Shown: positions 7,957-19,188, counted from the first letter of the stretch. The stretch: 64,000 nucleotides of DNA from an uncultured Desulfovibrio sp. (GCA_944327295.1 CALVHF010000005.1:1-64000); one strand, 5' to 3'. Translations and numbers: made by a program. The notes: a model not told the origin generated them from the sequence alone.

Positions 7957-8203
7957 GTATCCGCTCAGGGGGTAGTTGCAACTTAATAATTGCATAAAAT
8001 CAGTGTGTTAGTTGTTGTAAGGCAACATAGCCTTGATCGATGTAATTTTCAGTTTTGCTATGTAATTTGCTGATTAAAGACTGCATTTTTTTAAGAATCT
8101 AATGTATTTTTCCAGAAATACATTGCACAGGCAAAAATCAGCAAACACTATCATACATTGAAATTATTGCGATTTTCTAGTGAGGTACCCCCTGAGCGGA
8201 TAC
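7957..8203. repeat. 247-bp element bounded by an 18-bp perfect inverted repeat
   Basis: GTATCCGCTCAGGGGGTA at 7957-7974 recurs inverted at 8186-8203. Nested within are three more inverted pairs: ACATAGC/GCTATGT (8025-8031, 8057-8063), TTTGCTGATT/AATCAGCAAA (8066-8075, 8136-8145) and AATGTATTT/AAATACATT (8101-8109, 8116-8124). The inside is strongly AT-rich while the arms are GC-rich. It could be a small non-autonomous mobile element, an invertible segment or a large operator array; no recombinase gene is adjacent. Confidence 0.6.
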
Positions 8204-8244
8204 CGATAAAAGCCTTCGAAAAAAGCCCTGTAAAGAGGATATAT

Positions 8245-8523
8245 ATGGAAGACAGCAGAGGTCTCTACTATTACCCCAATCCGGCCCTGACCGCAGTCCG
8301 CGTGTATGTGCGTCGTGCGGAGGACGGAGGCATAGAGTTTTGCATGTGGGATGCCGAGCATCCCGAAGTCTGGGAAAAGCATGGCTGGATAGGCATGGAG
8401 ACGATCAACATGGCCAGGGAGCTCTTTGCCGGAGAACATGATGACGGCTGGCATCCGGAGAAAATCTATGATGCTGCTGTGGCAGAGGCCCTTCTGAAGG
8501 AAAAGGAAAAGGCCAAGAAGTGA
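8245..8523 (+). CDS. conserved-looking small protein of unknown function
   Basis: 92 residues from ATG 8245, preceded by AGAGGA. An upstream TTG (8158) would translate through the inverted repeat and is rejected. Soluble, rich in aromatic residues at the N-terminus (GLYYYP) and ending in a Lys/Glu-rich helix; no signal peptide or membrane segment. It overlaps the next gene by GTGA, so the two are probably translated together. I do not recognise a family. Confidence 0.65.
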   Translation: MEDSRGLYYYPNPALTAVRVYVRRAEDGGIEFCMWDAEHPEVWEKHGWIGMETINMARELFAGEHDDGWHPEKIYDAAVAEALLKEKEKAKK

Positions 8524-9314
8524 GCAATTACAGGCTTGCCAGCAACCACGAGTATTTTGTCCGCGATTTGCTCCGGGACTACTGTGCTGTCTATCTGGCC
8601 GTAGCCGAACAGCATGTGCGCTGTCGCAGGGATGGAAACATTTCCTATACCGTGGTGCGCACGCTCATAGGCGAAGCCATGAGCAAGGGGGTCTTCTGGC
8701 GTCTCAAGGACACGGCGCACTACCTGTTCCGCAACGAGGAATGGGGGAGACTGGAAGGTTCAAGGCAGAAATATGCCAGCATAGGCCGGCTCATTGACTG
8801 GTGCATCGGCTATGCCTTCCATGAGTGCAGCAAGCTTCGTGAAGATGCCTTTCAGGGACAGCACTATGCCATGCGCCTCATTCAGCTCGCACGCCATGAC
8901 GAGCTCACCCAGCGTCTGGCGGCACCCCTGAAGCCTCTGGCAGGCCAGACTGCAGAGAGCAGCAAGCGCGAACTCAAGCGCATTCTGCATGTTCTGCGTG
9001 CGGGCATGCTGCTTCTCATACGCTTTCTTCCCTCTGCGTCCGAAAACTGCTGCCTTGCCCGCTGGCTGGCCACCGATCAGACACGGGTGCGCAAGGCGTT
9101 TCAGAATCTCTATCCAGCCCTGCTCAAGGCCCTGTACGGAGAGAACCCCGAGAGGATGTACACGCTGGCTGCCGTTGATTTTCTGGACTGCGGCCGGACA
9201 ACCGAGGCCCGCAGCCTGCTCGGCCATGCCAAGGATCTGGGCTGCCTGGACGAGGACGGGGAGCGTCTGCTGCTTGCCATGGGCAAGGCTCGCATAGAGG
9301 AAACATTCAGCTGA
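8520..9314 (+). CDS. unknown helical protein, translationally coupled to the preceding gene
   Basis: 264 residues from GTG 8520, overlapping the upstream TGA. No signal peptide; a hydrophobic stretch near residues 160-170 (AGMLLLIRF) is too short to call a membrane segment with confidence. Mostly helical, rich in Leu, Arg and Ala, with scattered cysteines. The C-terminal part reads like a tetratricopeptide-type helix pair, but that is only an impression. No family recognised. The stop is 90 bases before the rlpA start. Confidence 0.6.
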   Translation: MSNYRLASNHEYFVRDLLRDYCAVYLAVAEQHVRCRRDGNISYTVVRTLIGEAMSKGVFWRLKDTAHYLFRNEEWGRLEGSRQKYASIGRLIDWCIGYAFHECSKLREDAFQGQHYAMRLIQLARHDELTQRLAAPLKPLAGQTAESSKRELKRILHVLRAGMLLLIRFLPSASENCCLARWLATDQTRVRKAFQNLYPALLKALYGENPERMYTLAAVDFLDCGRTTEARSLLGHAKDLGCLDEDGERLLLAMGKARIEETFS

Positions 9315-9404
9315 GGGATACGCGGCTTCAGGGAGCCATGCATCGCACACACGGATACAGTCGTCGGAACCGTACAATTCTGTCAAAAGGAATGGAGGTC
9401 TTGC

Positions 9405-10181
9405 ATGCCTGCCGCAGGTCTGAGTATCGCAGTACAGGAGACATGTCCGTTCAGGGGGAGAATGACCTTTCTCGTGCGGATGGCCTTCCTTGTGCCTGTT
9501 ATTGCCATGGCCCTTGTTTTGGGCGGCTGTGGAAGCAAGCCCTCCATACGAACGCATGGTCCTGGTGTGGACGAACCCTATGTCGTGAACGGCAAGAAGT
9601 ACTACCCGCTCTTCTCGGCCGAAGGCTACGAGGAGGAAGGCATGGCTTCCTGGTATGGCCCAGGCTTTCACGGCCGGCGGACGTCTTCCGGGGAAGAATA
9701 CGATCAGAACGCCATGACGGCCGCCCACACCATTCTGCCTTTTCAGAGCGAAATAGAGGTGACCAACCTGCGCAACGGGCGTTCGGTCGTGGTGCGCATC
9801 AATGACCGCGGTCCCTTTGCGCGATCCCGCATCATTGATCTTTCCAGAGCTGCAGCCATGCGTCTCGACATGATTGGCACAGGAACCACCAGAGTGCGTC
9901 TGAGGCATGTGGGATCGAGGCCTGCCGTTTCGGCACCTGTGCCCCGGCAGCCAGTGGAAGGGATCTTCTATATTCAGGTCGGCGCCTTCGGAGACAGGGG
10001 CAATGCCGCAGCTGCCGTGCGCAAGGCCCGCAGAATGGGCATGCAGGCTGCCATACAGCCAGGCAAGCGTCTTTTGAAGGTCATGCTTGGTCCGTGGCAG
10101 GACCTGAACACGGCCAATGACAACCTGTGGCGGGTGCGCGAAAGCTTCCCCCAGGCCTTTGTCGTCAGTGAGGAAGACTGA
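9405..10181 (+). CDS. rlpA: RlpA-like septal ring lytic transglycosylase lipoprotein with SPOR domain
   Basis: 258 residues from ATG 9405, which has a strong GGAGGT six bases upstream; ATG 9462 would give a shorter, more standard signal peptide. The lipobox LGGC places the lipidated cysteine at residue 42. A double-psi beta-barrel follows (GMASWYGPGFHGRRTSSGE, then VRINDRGPF), the RlpA core that cleaves denuded glycan strands in the envelope. The last 75 or so residues (FYIQVGAFGDRGNAAAAV) are a SPOR domain that binds such glycans at division sites. Confidence 0.88.
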   Translation: MPAAGLSIAVQETCPFRGRMTFLVRMAFLVPVIAMALVLGGCGSKPSIRTHGPGVDEPYVVNGKKYYPLFSAEGYEEEGMASWYGPGFHGRRTSSGEEYDQNAMTAAHTILPFQSEIEVTNLRNGRSVVVRINDRGPFARSRIIDLSRAAAMRLDMIGTGTTRVRLRHVGSRPAVSAPVPRQPVEGIFYIQVGAFGDRGNAAAAVRKARRMGMQAAIQPGKRLLKVMLGPWQDLNTANDNLWRVRESFPQAFVVSEED

Positions 10182-10260
10182 CGGATCCAGCCTGACAGGC
10201 CTGCATTCCTGACAATTTTGCAACCGATACCCGCATCAGGTACCGGCAGGCATTCTTTCT

Positions 10261-10298
10261 CCGATCCTGCAGCGTTGAGCAAGTGTTTGCAGGATCGG
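10261..10298 (+). other. 11-bp perfect hairpin ahead of the DegT gene
   Basis: CCGATCCTGCA (10261-10271) pairs with TGCAGGATCGG (10288-10298). No T-run follows. It ends about 10 bases before the AAGGAG ribosome site of the next gene, so it may insulate rlpA transcripts or affect translation of the aminotransferase. Confidence 0.5.
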
Positions 10299-10322
10299 CA
10301 TCTTGCAAAGGAGTTTTTCGAT

Positions 10323-11474
10323 ATGGCTATGCGTCTTTCCCGCTCCATCGTGGGCAAAGCTGAGGCTGATGCTGTCAGCAGAGTCATCATTGAGGATGGC
10401 TATCTCGGCATGGGAAGTGAAGTGCATCGTTTTGAAGACGAGCTGGCCGCCTATCTGGGCGTGCCGGCAGCCAGTCTGGCTACGGTCAATACAGGGACTG
10501 CTGCCCTGACGCTGGCCGTGGATGCGGCTGCACCCGGCAGGTTCGGTCAGGGGAAACGCGGCTCCGTGCTTGTGCCGTCCCTGACCTTTGTTGCCTCCTT
10601 TCAGGCCATAACCGCTTGCGGCTGCGAGCCCATTGCCTGCGAGGTCCTGCCCGAGACAGGCACCATTGACCTGGAGGATGCGGCCAGGCGCCTGAGAAAG
10701 GACACCTTTGCCATCATGCCCGTCTATTACGCCAGCAATCCATGGGGCATTGACGAGGTCCGCGCCTTTGCCGCAGAGCACGGCCTGCGCGTCATTGAAG
10801 ATGCGGCCCATGCCTTCGGCTGCCGTCACAAGGGCAAAAAGGTGGGCAGCTGCGGCGATCTTGTCTGCTTCAGCTTCGACGGCATCAAGAACATTACCTC
10901 CGGTGAAGGAGGCCTTGTGGTGGCCTTCAGGGACGAGGAGGCAAGGACTGTCCAGGATACCCGCCTGCTTTCCGTGGAAAGGGACACGCAGGCTCGCTTC
11001 AGCGGCGGCAGAACATGGGATCCCGACGTGAGCAGACAGGGATGGCGCTTCCACATGAGCAATATCATGGCTGCCATTGGCCGGGTGCAGCTGGGCCGCC
11101 TGGAAGGCGAATTCATTCCTGCCAGAAAGCGTCTTGCCGCCCAGTACAGGGAAGAACTGGCAGGAGTTGAAGGCGTGGCCTTCCTCAGGCAGAGCCCGGA
11201 TGACGACATAGTGCCCCATATCCAGGTTGTGCGGGTGCTGAACGGTCACATGCCCGCCGTGCGCCAGTACCTTCTGGACCACGAAATCCCTGTCGGTGTG
11301 CACTACAAGCCCAATCACCTGCTGACCTATTACGGTGCCGACCAGGCCGCCTGCCCTGTGACGGAACGACTGTACGGGGAACTCATGACCCTGCCGCTGC
11401 ATCCTGGCCTCAGTACGGAGGATGTGAGCCTGGTGTGCACGCGCCTTCGCGAGGCGCTGAAGACCATTCGCTAG
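10323..11474 (+). CDS. DegT/DnrJ/EryC1/StrS-family sugar aminotransferase
   Basis: 383 residues from ATG 10323 (AAGGAG upstream), a normal family length. A PLP fold type I enzyme: EDAAHAFG near 159-166 carries the cofactor-contacting Asp160, and FSFDGIKNITSGEGG places the Schiff-base lysine at 189. Members aminate nucleotide-linked keto-sugars for O-antigen, capsule or glycan synthesis. The next gene is a family 2 glycosyltransferase 73 bases away, fitting surface polysaccharide or protein glycosylation. The actual sugar cannot be read from sequence. Confidence 0.88.
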   Translation: MAMRLSRSIVGKAEADAVSRVIIEDGYLGMGSEVHRFEDELAAYLGVPAASLATVNTGTAALTLAVDAAAPGRFGQGKRGSVLVPSLTFVASFQAITACGCEPIACEVLPETGTIDLEDAARRLRKDTFAIMPVYYASNPWGIDEVRAFAAEHGLRVIEDAAHAFGCRHKGKKVGSCGDLVCFSFDGIKNITSGEGGLVVAFRDEEARTVQDTRLLSVERDTQARFSGGRTWDPDVSRQGWRFHMSNIMAAIGRVQLGRLEGEFIPARKRLAAQYREELAGVEGVAFLRQSPDDDIVPHIQVVRVLNGHMPAVRQYLLDHEIPVGVHYKPNHLLTYYGADQAACPVTERLYGELMTLPLHPGLSTEDVSLVCTRLREALKTIR

Positions 11475-11547
11475 ACCTGGATTGTCGAAAGTGCAGGCGT
11501 GCACGCCAATCTTTCCAGGCATGTCCTGCTCAGGATACGGAGTTTGT

Positions 11548-12510
11548 ATGTCCTCTCAGCCAAAAGTCTCTGTCATCATGAACTGCTTCAACAGCAATGA
11601 ACACCTGAAAAGTGCGCTGGACAGTGTCATGAGGCAGACCTGGACAGACTATGAAGTCATTTTCTGGGACAACTGCTCGACAGATGCAAGCCCGCAGACA
11701 GCCCAGGGCTACGGAGACAGGGTGCGCTACTTCCGGGGAACGGAAAAAGTGCCTCTGGGGGCAGGCCGCAATCTTGCTATAGCTCAGGCCAGGGGGGAAT
11801 ACATAGCCTTTCTGGACTGCGACGATCTCTGGGAGCCGGACAAGCTGGAGCGCCAGGTTGCACTCTTCGAGGCCAACCCCCGCACAGGCCTTGTGACGAC
11901 AGACACCTGGGTCTTTGACGGCACGCGCAAGCTGCGCCGTTTTTTCGAGGGCGCGCAGCCGGCACGGGGCATGGTCTTTGCCGAGCTCATCCGCAGGCAG
12001 TGGATTTCCATGTCCTCGGCCATGGTGCGCAGGCAGGCGCTGGCCGGACTGACCGCAGATCCCGAAGCCTGGAATGGCGGCTGGTTTGACGAGCGTCTGA
12101 GTATGAGCGAGGAGGCCGATGTCTTCTACCGCATTGCCCATGACTGGGAGCTGGACTATGTGGATGCACCGCTCACCTGGTGGCGAGTGCACGGCCACAA
12201 CAGCACCCTGCGCCGCTTTGCCGAATTTTCCAGGGAAACACGCTATATTCTGGCCAAGCATCTGCAGCTGTATCCGGACTACGCCAGGGAACATGCGGAT
12301 CTGGTGACCCTTTTGCAGGAACGTGCCGACTTCGAGGAAGCCGTTGCCCTCTGGCAGCAGGGGGAAGGCCGCAAGGCCAGGACCCTGCTTGCGCCCTACG
12401 GCATGAAATCCAAAAAGATAGCGGCCTTCCGCATCTTGAGCTATCTGCCCAGACAGACCTTTGATGTGGCAGCACGTATCTATTTCGGGCTGCCGAAGCT
12501 TTTTTCCTGA
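11548..12510 (+). CDS. family 2 glycosyltransferase
   Basis: 320 residues from ATG 11548, preceded by GGAG. GT-A fold signs: PKVSVIMNCFN at the N-terminus, DNCSTD near Asp41, and FLDCDDLW with the metal-binding DxD at 90-93. No membrane segments, so a cytoplasmic or peripheral transferase using a nucleotide sugar. Likely works with the adjacent aminotransferase on a surface glycan. Acceptor and donor unknown. Confidence 0.88.
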   Translation: MSSQPKVSVIMNCFNSNEHLKSALDSVMRQTWTDYEVIFWDNCSTDASPQTAQGYGDRVRYFRGTEKVPLGAGRNLAIAQARGEYIAFLDCDDLWEPDKLERQVALFEANPRTGLVTTDTWVFDGTRKLRRFFEGAQPARGMVFAELIRRQWISMSSAMVRRQALAGLTADPEAWNGGWFDERLSMSEEADVFYRIAHDWELDYVDAPLTWWRVHGHNSTLRRFAEFSRETRYILAKHLQLYPDYAREHADLVTLLQERADFEEAVALWQQGEGRKARTLLAPYGMKSKKIAAFRILSYLPRQTFDVAARIYFGLPKLFS

Positions 12511-12579
12511 AGGCGGCTGCTTGAGAATGTCCTGATGCAGGCAGCACAGCCCGCTGCCTGATGCGCCAACAAAGAAACA

Positions 12580-12614
12580 AGCCCCCCTGCCGGACAGTAT
12601 CCGACAGGGGGGCT
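12580..12614 (-). terminator. terminator between the glycosyltransferase and lepA genes
   Basis: AGCCCCCCTG (12580-12589) pairs with CAGGGGGGCT (12605-12614), with an inner CGGA/TCCG stem. The minus-strand side continues into TTGTTTCTTTGTT, so it ends lepA; it probably also stops the converging plus-strand transcript. Confidence 0.8.
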
Positions 12615-12638
12615 CAACATTGGGCCGGGCAGATGCGG

Positions 12639-14444
12639 CTAGTCCTTGCCCACGGTAAGGGCCGCCAGGAAGGCTTCCTGCGGAAGCTCCACATTGCCCA
12701 TGCGCTTCATGCGCCGCTTGCCTTCCTTCTGCTTTTCCAGAAGCTTGCGCTTGCGGGTGATGTCGCCGCCGTAGCACTTGGCCGTTACGTTCTTGCGGAA
12801 GGGAGGAACCGTCTCTCGGGCAATGACCTTCTGACCGATGGCTGCCTGAATGGCCACCTCGAAGAGCTGGCGAGGAATGGTGCGCTTGAGCTTGAGTGCC
12901 AGGGCCCTGCCGTAGGGGTAGGCGCTGGATCTGTGCACAATGACGGCCAGGGCATCCACGGGGTCTCCGTTGAGCAGAATGTCCAGGCGGACAAGATCCG
13001 ATTCCTTGTATCCTGCCGGTCTGTAGTCCATAGATGCGTAGCCCTTGCTCATGGACTTCAGCCTGTCAAAAAAGTCGTAGACGATTTCGGCAAAGGGCAT
13101 TTCGTAGGTGATGATGACGCGGTTGGCTGCGGCATACTGCAGATTCTTCTGCATTCCGCGCTTTTCTTCGCACAGCTTCATGATATTGCCCACAAATTCA
13201 TTGGGCACATGTATGTCCAGCGTCACATAGGGTTCATACAGGGTCTGCAGCCTGGAGGCATCGGGCAGATTGGCAGGATTGTGTATCTCCAGGGTTTCGC
13301 CCGATGTGGTGAGCGCACGGTAGATGACAGATGGGGCCGTGGCAATGAGCGAGACCTCGAATTCGCGTTCCAGGCGCTCCTGGATGATTTCCATGTGCAG
13401 GAGGCCGAGGAAGCCACAGCGAAAGCCAAAGCCCAGGGCCTGCGAGGTTTCCGGCTCAAACTGGAAGGATGCGTCGTTGAGCTGCAGCTTTTCCAGAGCC
13501 ATTTTCAGGCTTTCATACTTGTCCGACTCGGAAGGGTAGAAGCCGCAGAAGACCATGGGCTGCACATCCTTGAAGCCGGGGACGGGCTGCAGGGCAGGCT
13601 TGTCAGCATGCGTGATGGTGTCGCCGACCCTAGCATCGCCAAGTTCCTTGATGGATCCACAGAGGAAGCCCACCTCTCCGGCATGCAGGGAGGGGATGTC
13701 CCTGGCTTCCGGAGAAAAGACACCAAGTCTCAGTACTTCGTATTCCTTGCCGGTATTCATGAGGCGGATGCGATCACTCAGGCTGATGGTGCCCTCGATG
13801 ATGCGGAAGAGCACCACCACACCCTGATAGCTGTCGTACCAGGAGTCAAAGATAAGCGCCTTGAGCGGAGCGGCAGGATCGCCCTTGGGGGCAGGCAGAC
13901 GTTCCACAATGGCTTCCAGAATCTCGGGCACACCGACACCGGTCTTGGCCGAGCATTCCAGAGCATCGGTGCAGTCTATGCCGATGATGTCCTCAATCTC
14001 CTCCTTGACAACGTCGGGCTGGGCCGAAGGCAGATCTATCTTGTTGAGAACGGGGATGATCTCCACGTTCTGATCCATGGCCAGATAGACATTGCCCAGA
14101 GTCTGGGCTTCCACGCCTTGGGTGGCGTCCACGACAAGCAGGGCGCCTTCGCAGGCGGCCAGGGAACGGGAGACTTCGTAGTTGAAGTCCACGTGGCCGG
14201 GCGTATCCAGGAGGTTGAACTCATAGACCGTGCCGTCCTTGGCTGTATAGGGGATGCGCACTGTCTGCGCCTTGATGGTGATGCCCCGTTCTCGTTCTAT
14301 ATCCATGCGATCGAGATACTGATCCTTGGCTTCCCTGGCACTGACGACCTTGGTCAGTTCCAGAATACGGTCGGCAAGAGTGGATTTCCCATGGTCTATA
14401 TGGGCAATGATACAGAAATTTCGTATATGTTTAAGATCAGTCAT
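12639..14444 (-). CDS. lepA: elongation factor 4 (LepA)
   Basis: 601 residues from ATG 14444, which has AGGGA upstream; the longer in-frame start (14468) is unlike the family. A translational GTPase acting on stalled or mistranslocated ribosomes. G motifs: AHIDHGKST (P-loop), DTPGHVDF (G3), NKIDLP (G4). The C-terminus has the LepA-specific domain ([19 protein letters not shown]). Monocistronic, closed by the hairpin at 12580. Confidence 0.97.
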   Translation of the reverse strand: MTDLKHIRNFCIIAHIDHGKSTLADRILELTKVVSAREAKDQYLDRMDIERERGITIKAQTVRIPYTAKDGTVYEFNLLDTPGHVDFNYEVSRSLAACEGALLVVDATQGVEAQTLGNVYLAMDQNVEIIPVLNKIDLPSAQPDVVKEEIEDIIGIDCTDALECSAKTGVGVPEILEAIVERLPAPKGDPAAPLKALIFDSWYDSYQGVVVLFRIIEGTISLSDRIRLMNTGKEYEVLRLGVFSPEARDIPSLHAGEVGFLCGSIKELGDARVGDTITHADKPALQPVPGFKDVQPMVFCGFYPSESDKYESLKMALEKLQLNDASFQFEPETSQALGFGFRCGFLGLLHMEIIQERLEREFEVSLIATAPSVIYRALTTSGETLEIHNPANLPDASRLQTLYEPYVTLDIHVPNEFVGNIMKLCEEKRGMQKNLQYAAANRVIITYEMPFAEIVYDFFDRLKSMSKGYASMDYRPAGYKESDLVRLDILLNGDPVDALAVIVHRSSAYPYGRALALKLKRTIPRQLFEVAIQAAIGQKVIARETVPPFRKNVTAKCYGGDITRKRKLLEKQKEGKRRMKRMGNVELPQEAFLAALTVGKD

Positions 14445-14842
14445 GGCAATCCCTGTCAGGACATACAAGTATTGGGCAAAAAATGGTGTGTGACTGAAGC
14501 TGTTTTGGGAGACAGGGTCTGTCTTGTGCAGGAAAAAGCAAGCCTGTTCGCAAGGCAGTGACAGAACCTGGCAGCAAAGCGCCTTGAGCTGCGGCTTCAG
14601 GCAAGGACGGCGGAGAGAAAGCGGGCGGGATGGGCAGGATGCAGGCTCGGGAAGAGCCGGCAGGACGGGCAGGAATGAGAAGATCGGAGAAAGGACCAGG
14701 AAAAAGGATCCGGAAAGAAGGGCCCGGGGACTGAAGCGTGCAGCGCATGACGCTCACTAAACTTTTGCAGGAAGAAATTCAAGACCGCAGCCTTTGGCCA
14801 GAAACGTCCGGGTCTTCGTTCTCTGTCCTGTATTCCGAGCAA
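14445..14842. other. intergenic region between lepA and atpC
   Basis: About 400 bases upstream of lepA on the minus strand. It contains G/A-rich low-complexity sequence (14600-14740). I see no credible gene, RNA or strong promoter in it. Confidence 0.5.
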
Positions 14843-14881
14843 AGAAAAAGGAAGGTCGAAAATTGCTTTTCGACCTTCCTT
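14843..14881 (-). terminator. ATP synthase operon terminator
   Basis: A perfect 15-bp stem from 14848-14862 to 14867-14881 (AAGGAAGGTCGAAAA arm) with loop TTGC. On the minus strand it is followed by TTTTTCTTTG. It lies 27 bases past atpC. Confidence 0.9.
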
Positions 14882-14907
14882 GTTCTTGTTCAGTTACCTG
14901 CCGCAGA

Positions 14908-15312
14908 TCAATGATGCCGCGCCAGAGAGAGGCGAACCAGGGCACGTTGCAGAGCTGCCTCTGCGCGTGTGTGGTCTATTTTATCGGACTTGTCTGCCAG
15001 GCGATCTTCAGCGCGTTTCTTTGCTGCTTCGGCTCTGGCAATATCAATATTTTCAGCCAGTTCAGCCGATTCAACAAGGACCGTGAGCACATTGTTGTTC
15101 ACGTCAGCGAAGCCATTATTGACGAACACGAGGTGTTCTTCGTTGGATTCCGTCCTGTAGCGTAAAGCGCCGATTTTCAGGGCAGACAGAAGCGAGATGT
15201 GGTTCTTGAGCACGCCAAACTCGCCCGCAGCGCCCGGGCACACAGCCGCAACGACTGGGGTGCTGAGCACGGTCTTGTCCGGCGTCACAACTTCAAGCGT
15301 AAGTTCGCTCAT
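14908..15312 (-). CDS. atpC: F1Fo ATP synthase epsilon subunit
   Basis: 134 residues with GGAG before ATG 15312. The N-terminal beta-sandwich begins LTLEVVTPDKTVL with the typical GEFGVLKNH segment; the C-terminal part is the helical hairpin that can inhibit the rotor. Couples the central stalk to the c-ring. Last gene of the F1 operon, 30 bases after atpD. Confidence 0.96.
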   Translation of the reverse strand: MSELTLEVVTPDKTVLSTPVVAAVCPGAAGEFGVLKNHISLLSALKIGALRYRTESNEEHLVFVNNGFADVNNNVLTVLVESAELAENIDIARAEAAKKRAEDRLADKSDKIDHTRAEAALQRALVRLSLARHH

Positions 15313-15342
15313 TGCGTACTCCTTCTGTGCCGTAGGATCGGG

Positions 15343-16773
<1,431 letters not shown>

Positions 16774-17664
16774 TTACCCATTCTGCGCTTCCGCTCCACC
16801 GACGATGTCGATGAGCTCACTGGTGATGGAAGCCTGCCTTGTCTTGTTGAACAGCAGTGTCAGCGAGTTGATGAGATCCGTGCAGTTGCGTGTGGCATTG
16901 TCCATGGCAGCCATGCGCGCTGCATGTTCACTGGCAGAGGTGTCCAGCATTCCCCTGTACGTCTGAACCTTGAGGTACTGCGGCAGGATGACTCCAAGCA
17001 GCTGTTCCTCGTTGGGTTCATAGAGATACTCACAATGGGGCCCTTCTGGGGCCTGATTGGAATTTTCGTCCGCCGTGGGGGTCTCGAAAGGCAGAAGCTG
17101 CAGGACACGCGGGGGCTGCTGAGCCATGGAGACGAATTCGCCGTAGATCAGATAGACTTCGTCTATTTCCTCGGTTTCGTAACCGTGGATGACTGTCTGG
17201 GCCACAGAGCTCGCTAGGGAGAAGTCCAGCGACCCCATGTGTTCTCCATAGCTGTCCAGCATTTCCACTTCCGGCAGACGGCGCAGGGCGTCACGACCCT
17301 TGCGACCGACGCAGATGGCTTTCACCTTCATGCCGGCAGTCGTTTTCTCGCGGACAAGCTTGAGAGCCTTGTCGATGATGGCAGCATTGAAACTGCCACA
17401 CAGACCCCTGTCCGAAGTGATGACGATAAGTGCGCAGCTCTTGTGCTCCTTGTGTACCTCGAGAAGAGGATGGGAAGCACCGTCAACCTTGCTCGCCAGT
17501 TCGGTCAGGACGGATTTGTATTTGCTTGCAAAGGGGCGGAAACGTTCAATGCGGGACTGGGCACCGCGCAGCTTTGCGGAGGCCACCATGTTCATGGCCT
17601 TCGTAATCTGCTGGGTCTTTCCGACACCTGCAATTTTCATTTTGACATCTTTCAGAGAAGGCAT
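16774..17664 (-). CDS. atpG: F1 ATP synthase gamma subunit
   Basis: 296 residues. The N-terminus (SLKDVKMKIAGVGKTQQIT) and C-terminus (NKTRQASITSELIDIVGGAEA) are the two conserved helices forming the rotating shaft. GGAGGTG precedes the start. The middle has a short insertion near residues 205-213 (PTADENSNQ) that looks loop-like. Confidence 0.97.
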   Translation of the reverse strand: MPSLKDVKMKIAGVGKTQQITKAMNMVASAKLRGAQSRIERFRPFASKYKSVLTELASKVDGASHPLLEVHKEHKSCALIVITSDRGLCGSFNAAIIDKALKLVREKTTAGMKVKAICVGRKGRDALRRLPEVEMLDSYGEHMGSLDFSLASSVAQTVIHGYETEEIDEVYLIYGEFVSMAQQPPRVLQLLPFETPTADENSNQAPEGPHCEYLYEPNEEQLLGVILPQYLKVQTYRGMLDTSASEHAARMAAMDNATRNCTDLINSLTLLFNKTRQASITSELIDIVGGAEAQNG

Positions 17665-17676
17665 GGCACCTCCGTG

Positions 17677-19185
17677 TTAGGCTGTATAGCCCTGCTTGAA
17701 AGACTCAATGGCGCTGTTGAGCTGCGCCTTGACGTCATTGTCAAGCACCTTCTTATCCCGGATGGCCTCCAGAATCTCCTTCTTCGTGTCGCGCATGTAG
17801 GTGAGGAATTTGCTTTCGAAATCTCTCACGTTCTCGACTGCAACGTCATCCAGGTAGCCGTTGGTGGCTGCGTAGATGGAGGCAACCTGTTCCTCGGCAG
17901 GCATGGGCTGGTACTGGGGCTGCTTGAGCAGTTCCACGAGGCGGGCGCCACGTTCCAGCTTGGCCTTGGTGGCCTTGTCCAGGTCGGAACCGAACTGAGC
18001 GAAGGCAGCCAGTTCACGATACTGGGCGAGGTCAAGACGCATGGTACCGGCAACCTGCTTCATGGCCTTGATCTGAGCGGCGCCACCCACACGGGAGACG
18101 GACAGACCAACGTTGATGGCGGGACGCACACCGGCATTGAAGAGGTTGGGTTCCAGGTACACCTGGCCGTCGGTAATGGAAATAACGTTGGTGGGGATGT
18201 AGGCGGAGACGTCGCCGGCCTGGGTTTCGATGATGGGCAGAGCGGTCAGGGAGCCGCCACCCAGGGTATCGTTCAGCTTGGCAGCGCGTTCCAGGAGACG
18301 GGAGTGCAGATAGAAGACGTCGCCGGGGAAAGCTTCACGTCCGGGAGGACGGCGGAGCAGGAGGGACATCTGTCTGTATGCAACAGCCTGCTTGGAAAGG
18401 TCATCGTAGATGATGAGAGCATGCTGGCCCTTGTCACGATAGTATTCAGCCATCGTGCAGCCGGTGTAGGCGGCGATGTACTGCAGGGGAGCAGGCTCGG
18501 AAGCAGTAGCGGAGATGATGGTGGTGTATTCCATGGCTCCGTACTTGCGAAGGGTGTCGGCAACCAGGGCCACGGTGGCCTTCTTCTGACCGATTGCGAC
18601 GTAGAAACAATGGATGTCCGTATTCTTCTGGGCAAGAATGGCGTCTATGCAGACAGCCGTCTTGCCGGTCTGACGGTCACCAATGATGAGTTCGCGCTGG
18701 CCACGGCCGATGGGGGTCATGGCGTCAATGGCCTTCAGGCCGGTGGGCATGGGTTCGCACACGCTCTTGCGGGCGATGATGCCGGGGGCCTTGATTTCCA
18801 CTTCGCGCACTTCGGAGGTGTCAACGGGACCGAGACCGTCAATGGGCTGACCAAGGGGGTTCAGCACGCGGCCCATGATGGCTTCGCCAACGGGCACGGA
18901 GAAGATCTTGCCGGTTCTCTTGACCGTATCGCCTTCCTTGATGCCCGTGTCGGAGCCAAGAAGGGCAACACCCACATTGTCTTCTTCCAGGTTGAGGACC
19001 ATGCCCATGACGCCACCGGGGAACTCGAGGAGTTCCATGGCCATGGCATTTTCCACGCCATAGACGCGTGCGATACCGTCACCGACGTAGAGCACGGTGC
19101 CGGTTTCGCTCATTTCTACGCGCTGGTCGTAATTCTGGATTTCATCTTCGATGATTTTGCTGATTTCGTCTGCTTTAATCTGCAT
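17677..19185 (-). CDS. atpA: F1 ATP synthase alpha subunit
   Basis: 502 residues, normal. Walker [10 protein letters not shown] and the signature [17 protein letters not shown] are present. Non-catalytic nucleotide-binding subunit alternating with beta. GAGGGG upstream overlaps the atpH end; three bases separate the two genes. Confidence 0.98.
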   Translation of the reverse strand: MQIKADEISKIIEDEIQNYDQRVEMSETGTVLYVGDGIARVYGVENAMAMELLEFPGGVMGMVLNLEEDNVGVALLGSDTGIKEGDTVKRTGKIFSVPVGEAIMGRVLNPLGQPIDGLGPVDTSEVREVEIKAPGIIARKSVCEPMPTGLKAIDAMTPIGRGQRELIIGDRQTGKTAVCIDAILAQKNTDIHCFYVAIGQKKATVALVADTLRKYGAMEYTTIISATASEPAPLQYIAAYTGCTMAEYYRDKGQHALIIYDDLSKQAVAYRQMSLLLRRPPGREAFPGDVFYLHSRLLERAAKLNDTLGGGSLTALPIIETQAGDVSAYIPTNVISITDGQVYLEPNLFNAGVRPAINVGLSVSRVGGAAQIKAMKQVAGTMRLDLAQYRELAAFAQFGSDLDKATKAKLERGARLVELLKQPQYQPMPAEEQVASIYAATNGYLDDVAVENVRDFESKFLTYMRDTKKEILEAIRDKKVLDNDVKAQLNSAIESFKQGYTA

Positions 19186-19188
19186 GTG

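Larger units (their letters stand above)
7385..8244. other. long divergent intergenic region, dsrA to an unknown plus-strand gene
   Basis: 860 bases without a convincing gene. A 160-codon minus-strand ORF (7499-7981) has no recognisable family and runs through repeats, so I do not call it. The region holds a palindrome at 7555-7582, a third TTGTGAA at 7613, two copies of TTCCGAAAGYCGGG (7913-7926, 7931-7944), and an inverted-repeat element at 7957-8203. It is far more AT-rich than the genes around it. Confidence 0.7.

Noticed and set aside
7499..7981. 160-codon minus-strand ORF upstream of dsrA
   Set aside because: Runs through palindromes and AT-rich repeats, has no ribosome site or family, and fits a regulatory region better.
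8158..8244. TTG start extending the 8245-8523 gene upstream
   Set aside because: It would code through the 18-bp inverted repeat; ATG 8245 has a good ribosome site.
12561..14561. 666-codon plus-strand ORF antisense to lepA
   Set aside because: Shadow of lepA, and it crosses the lepA terminator.
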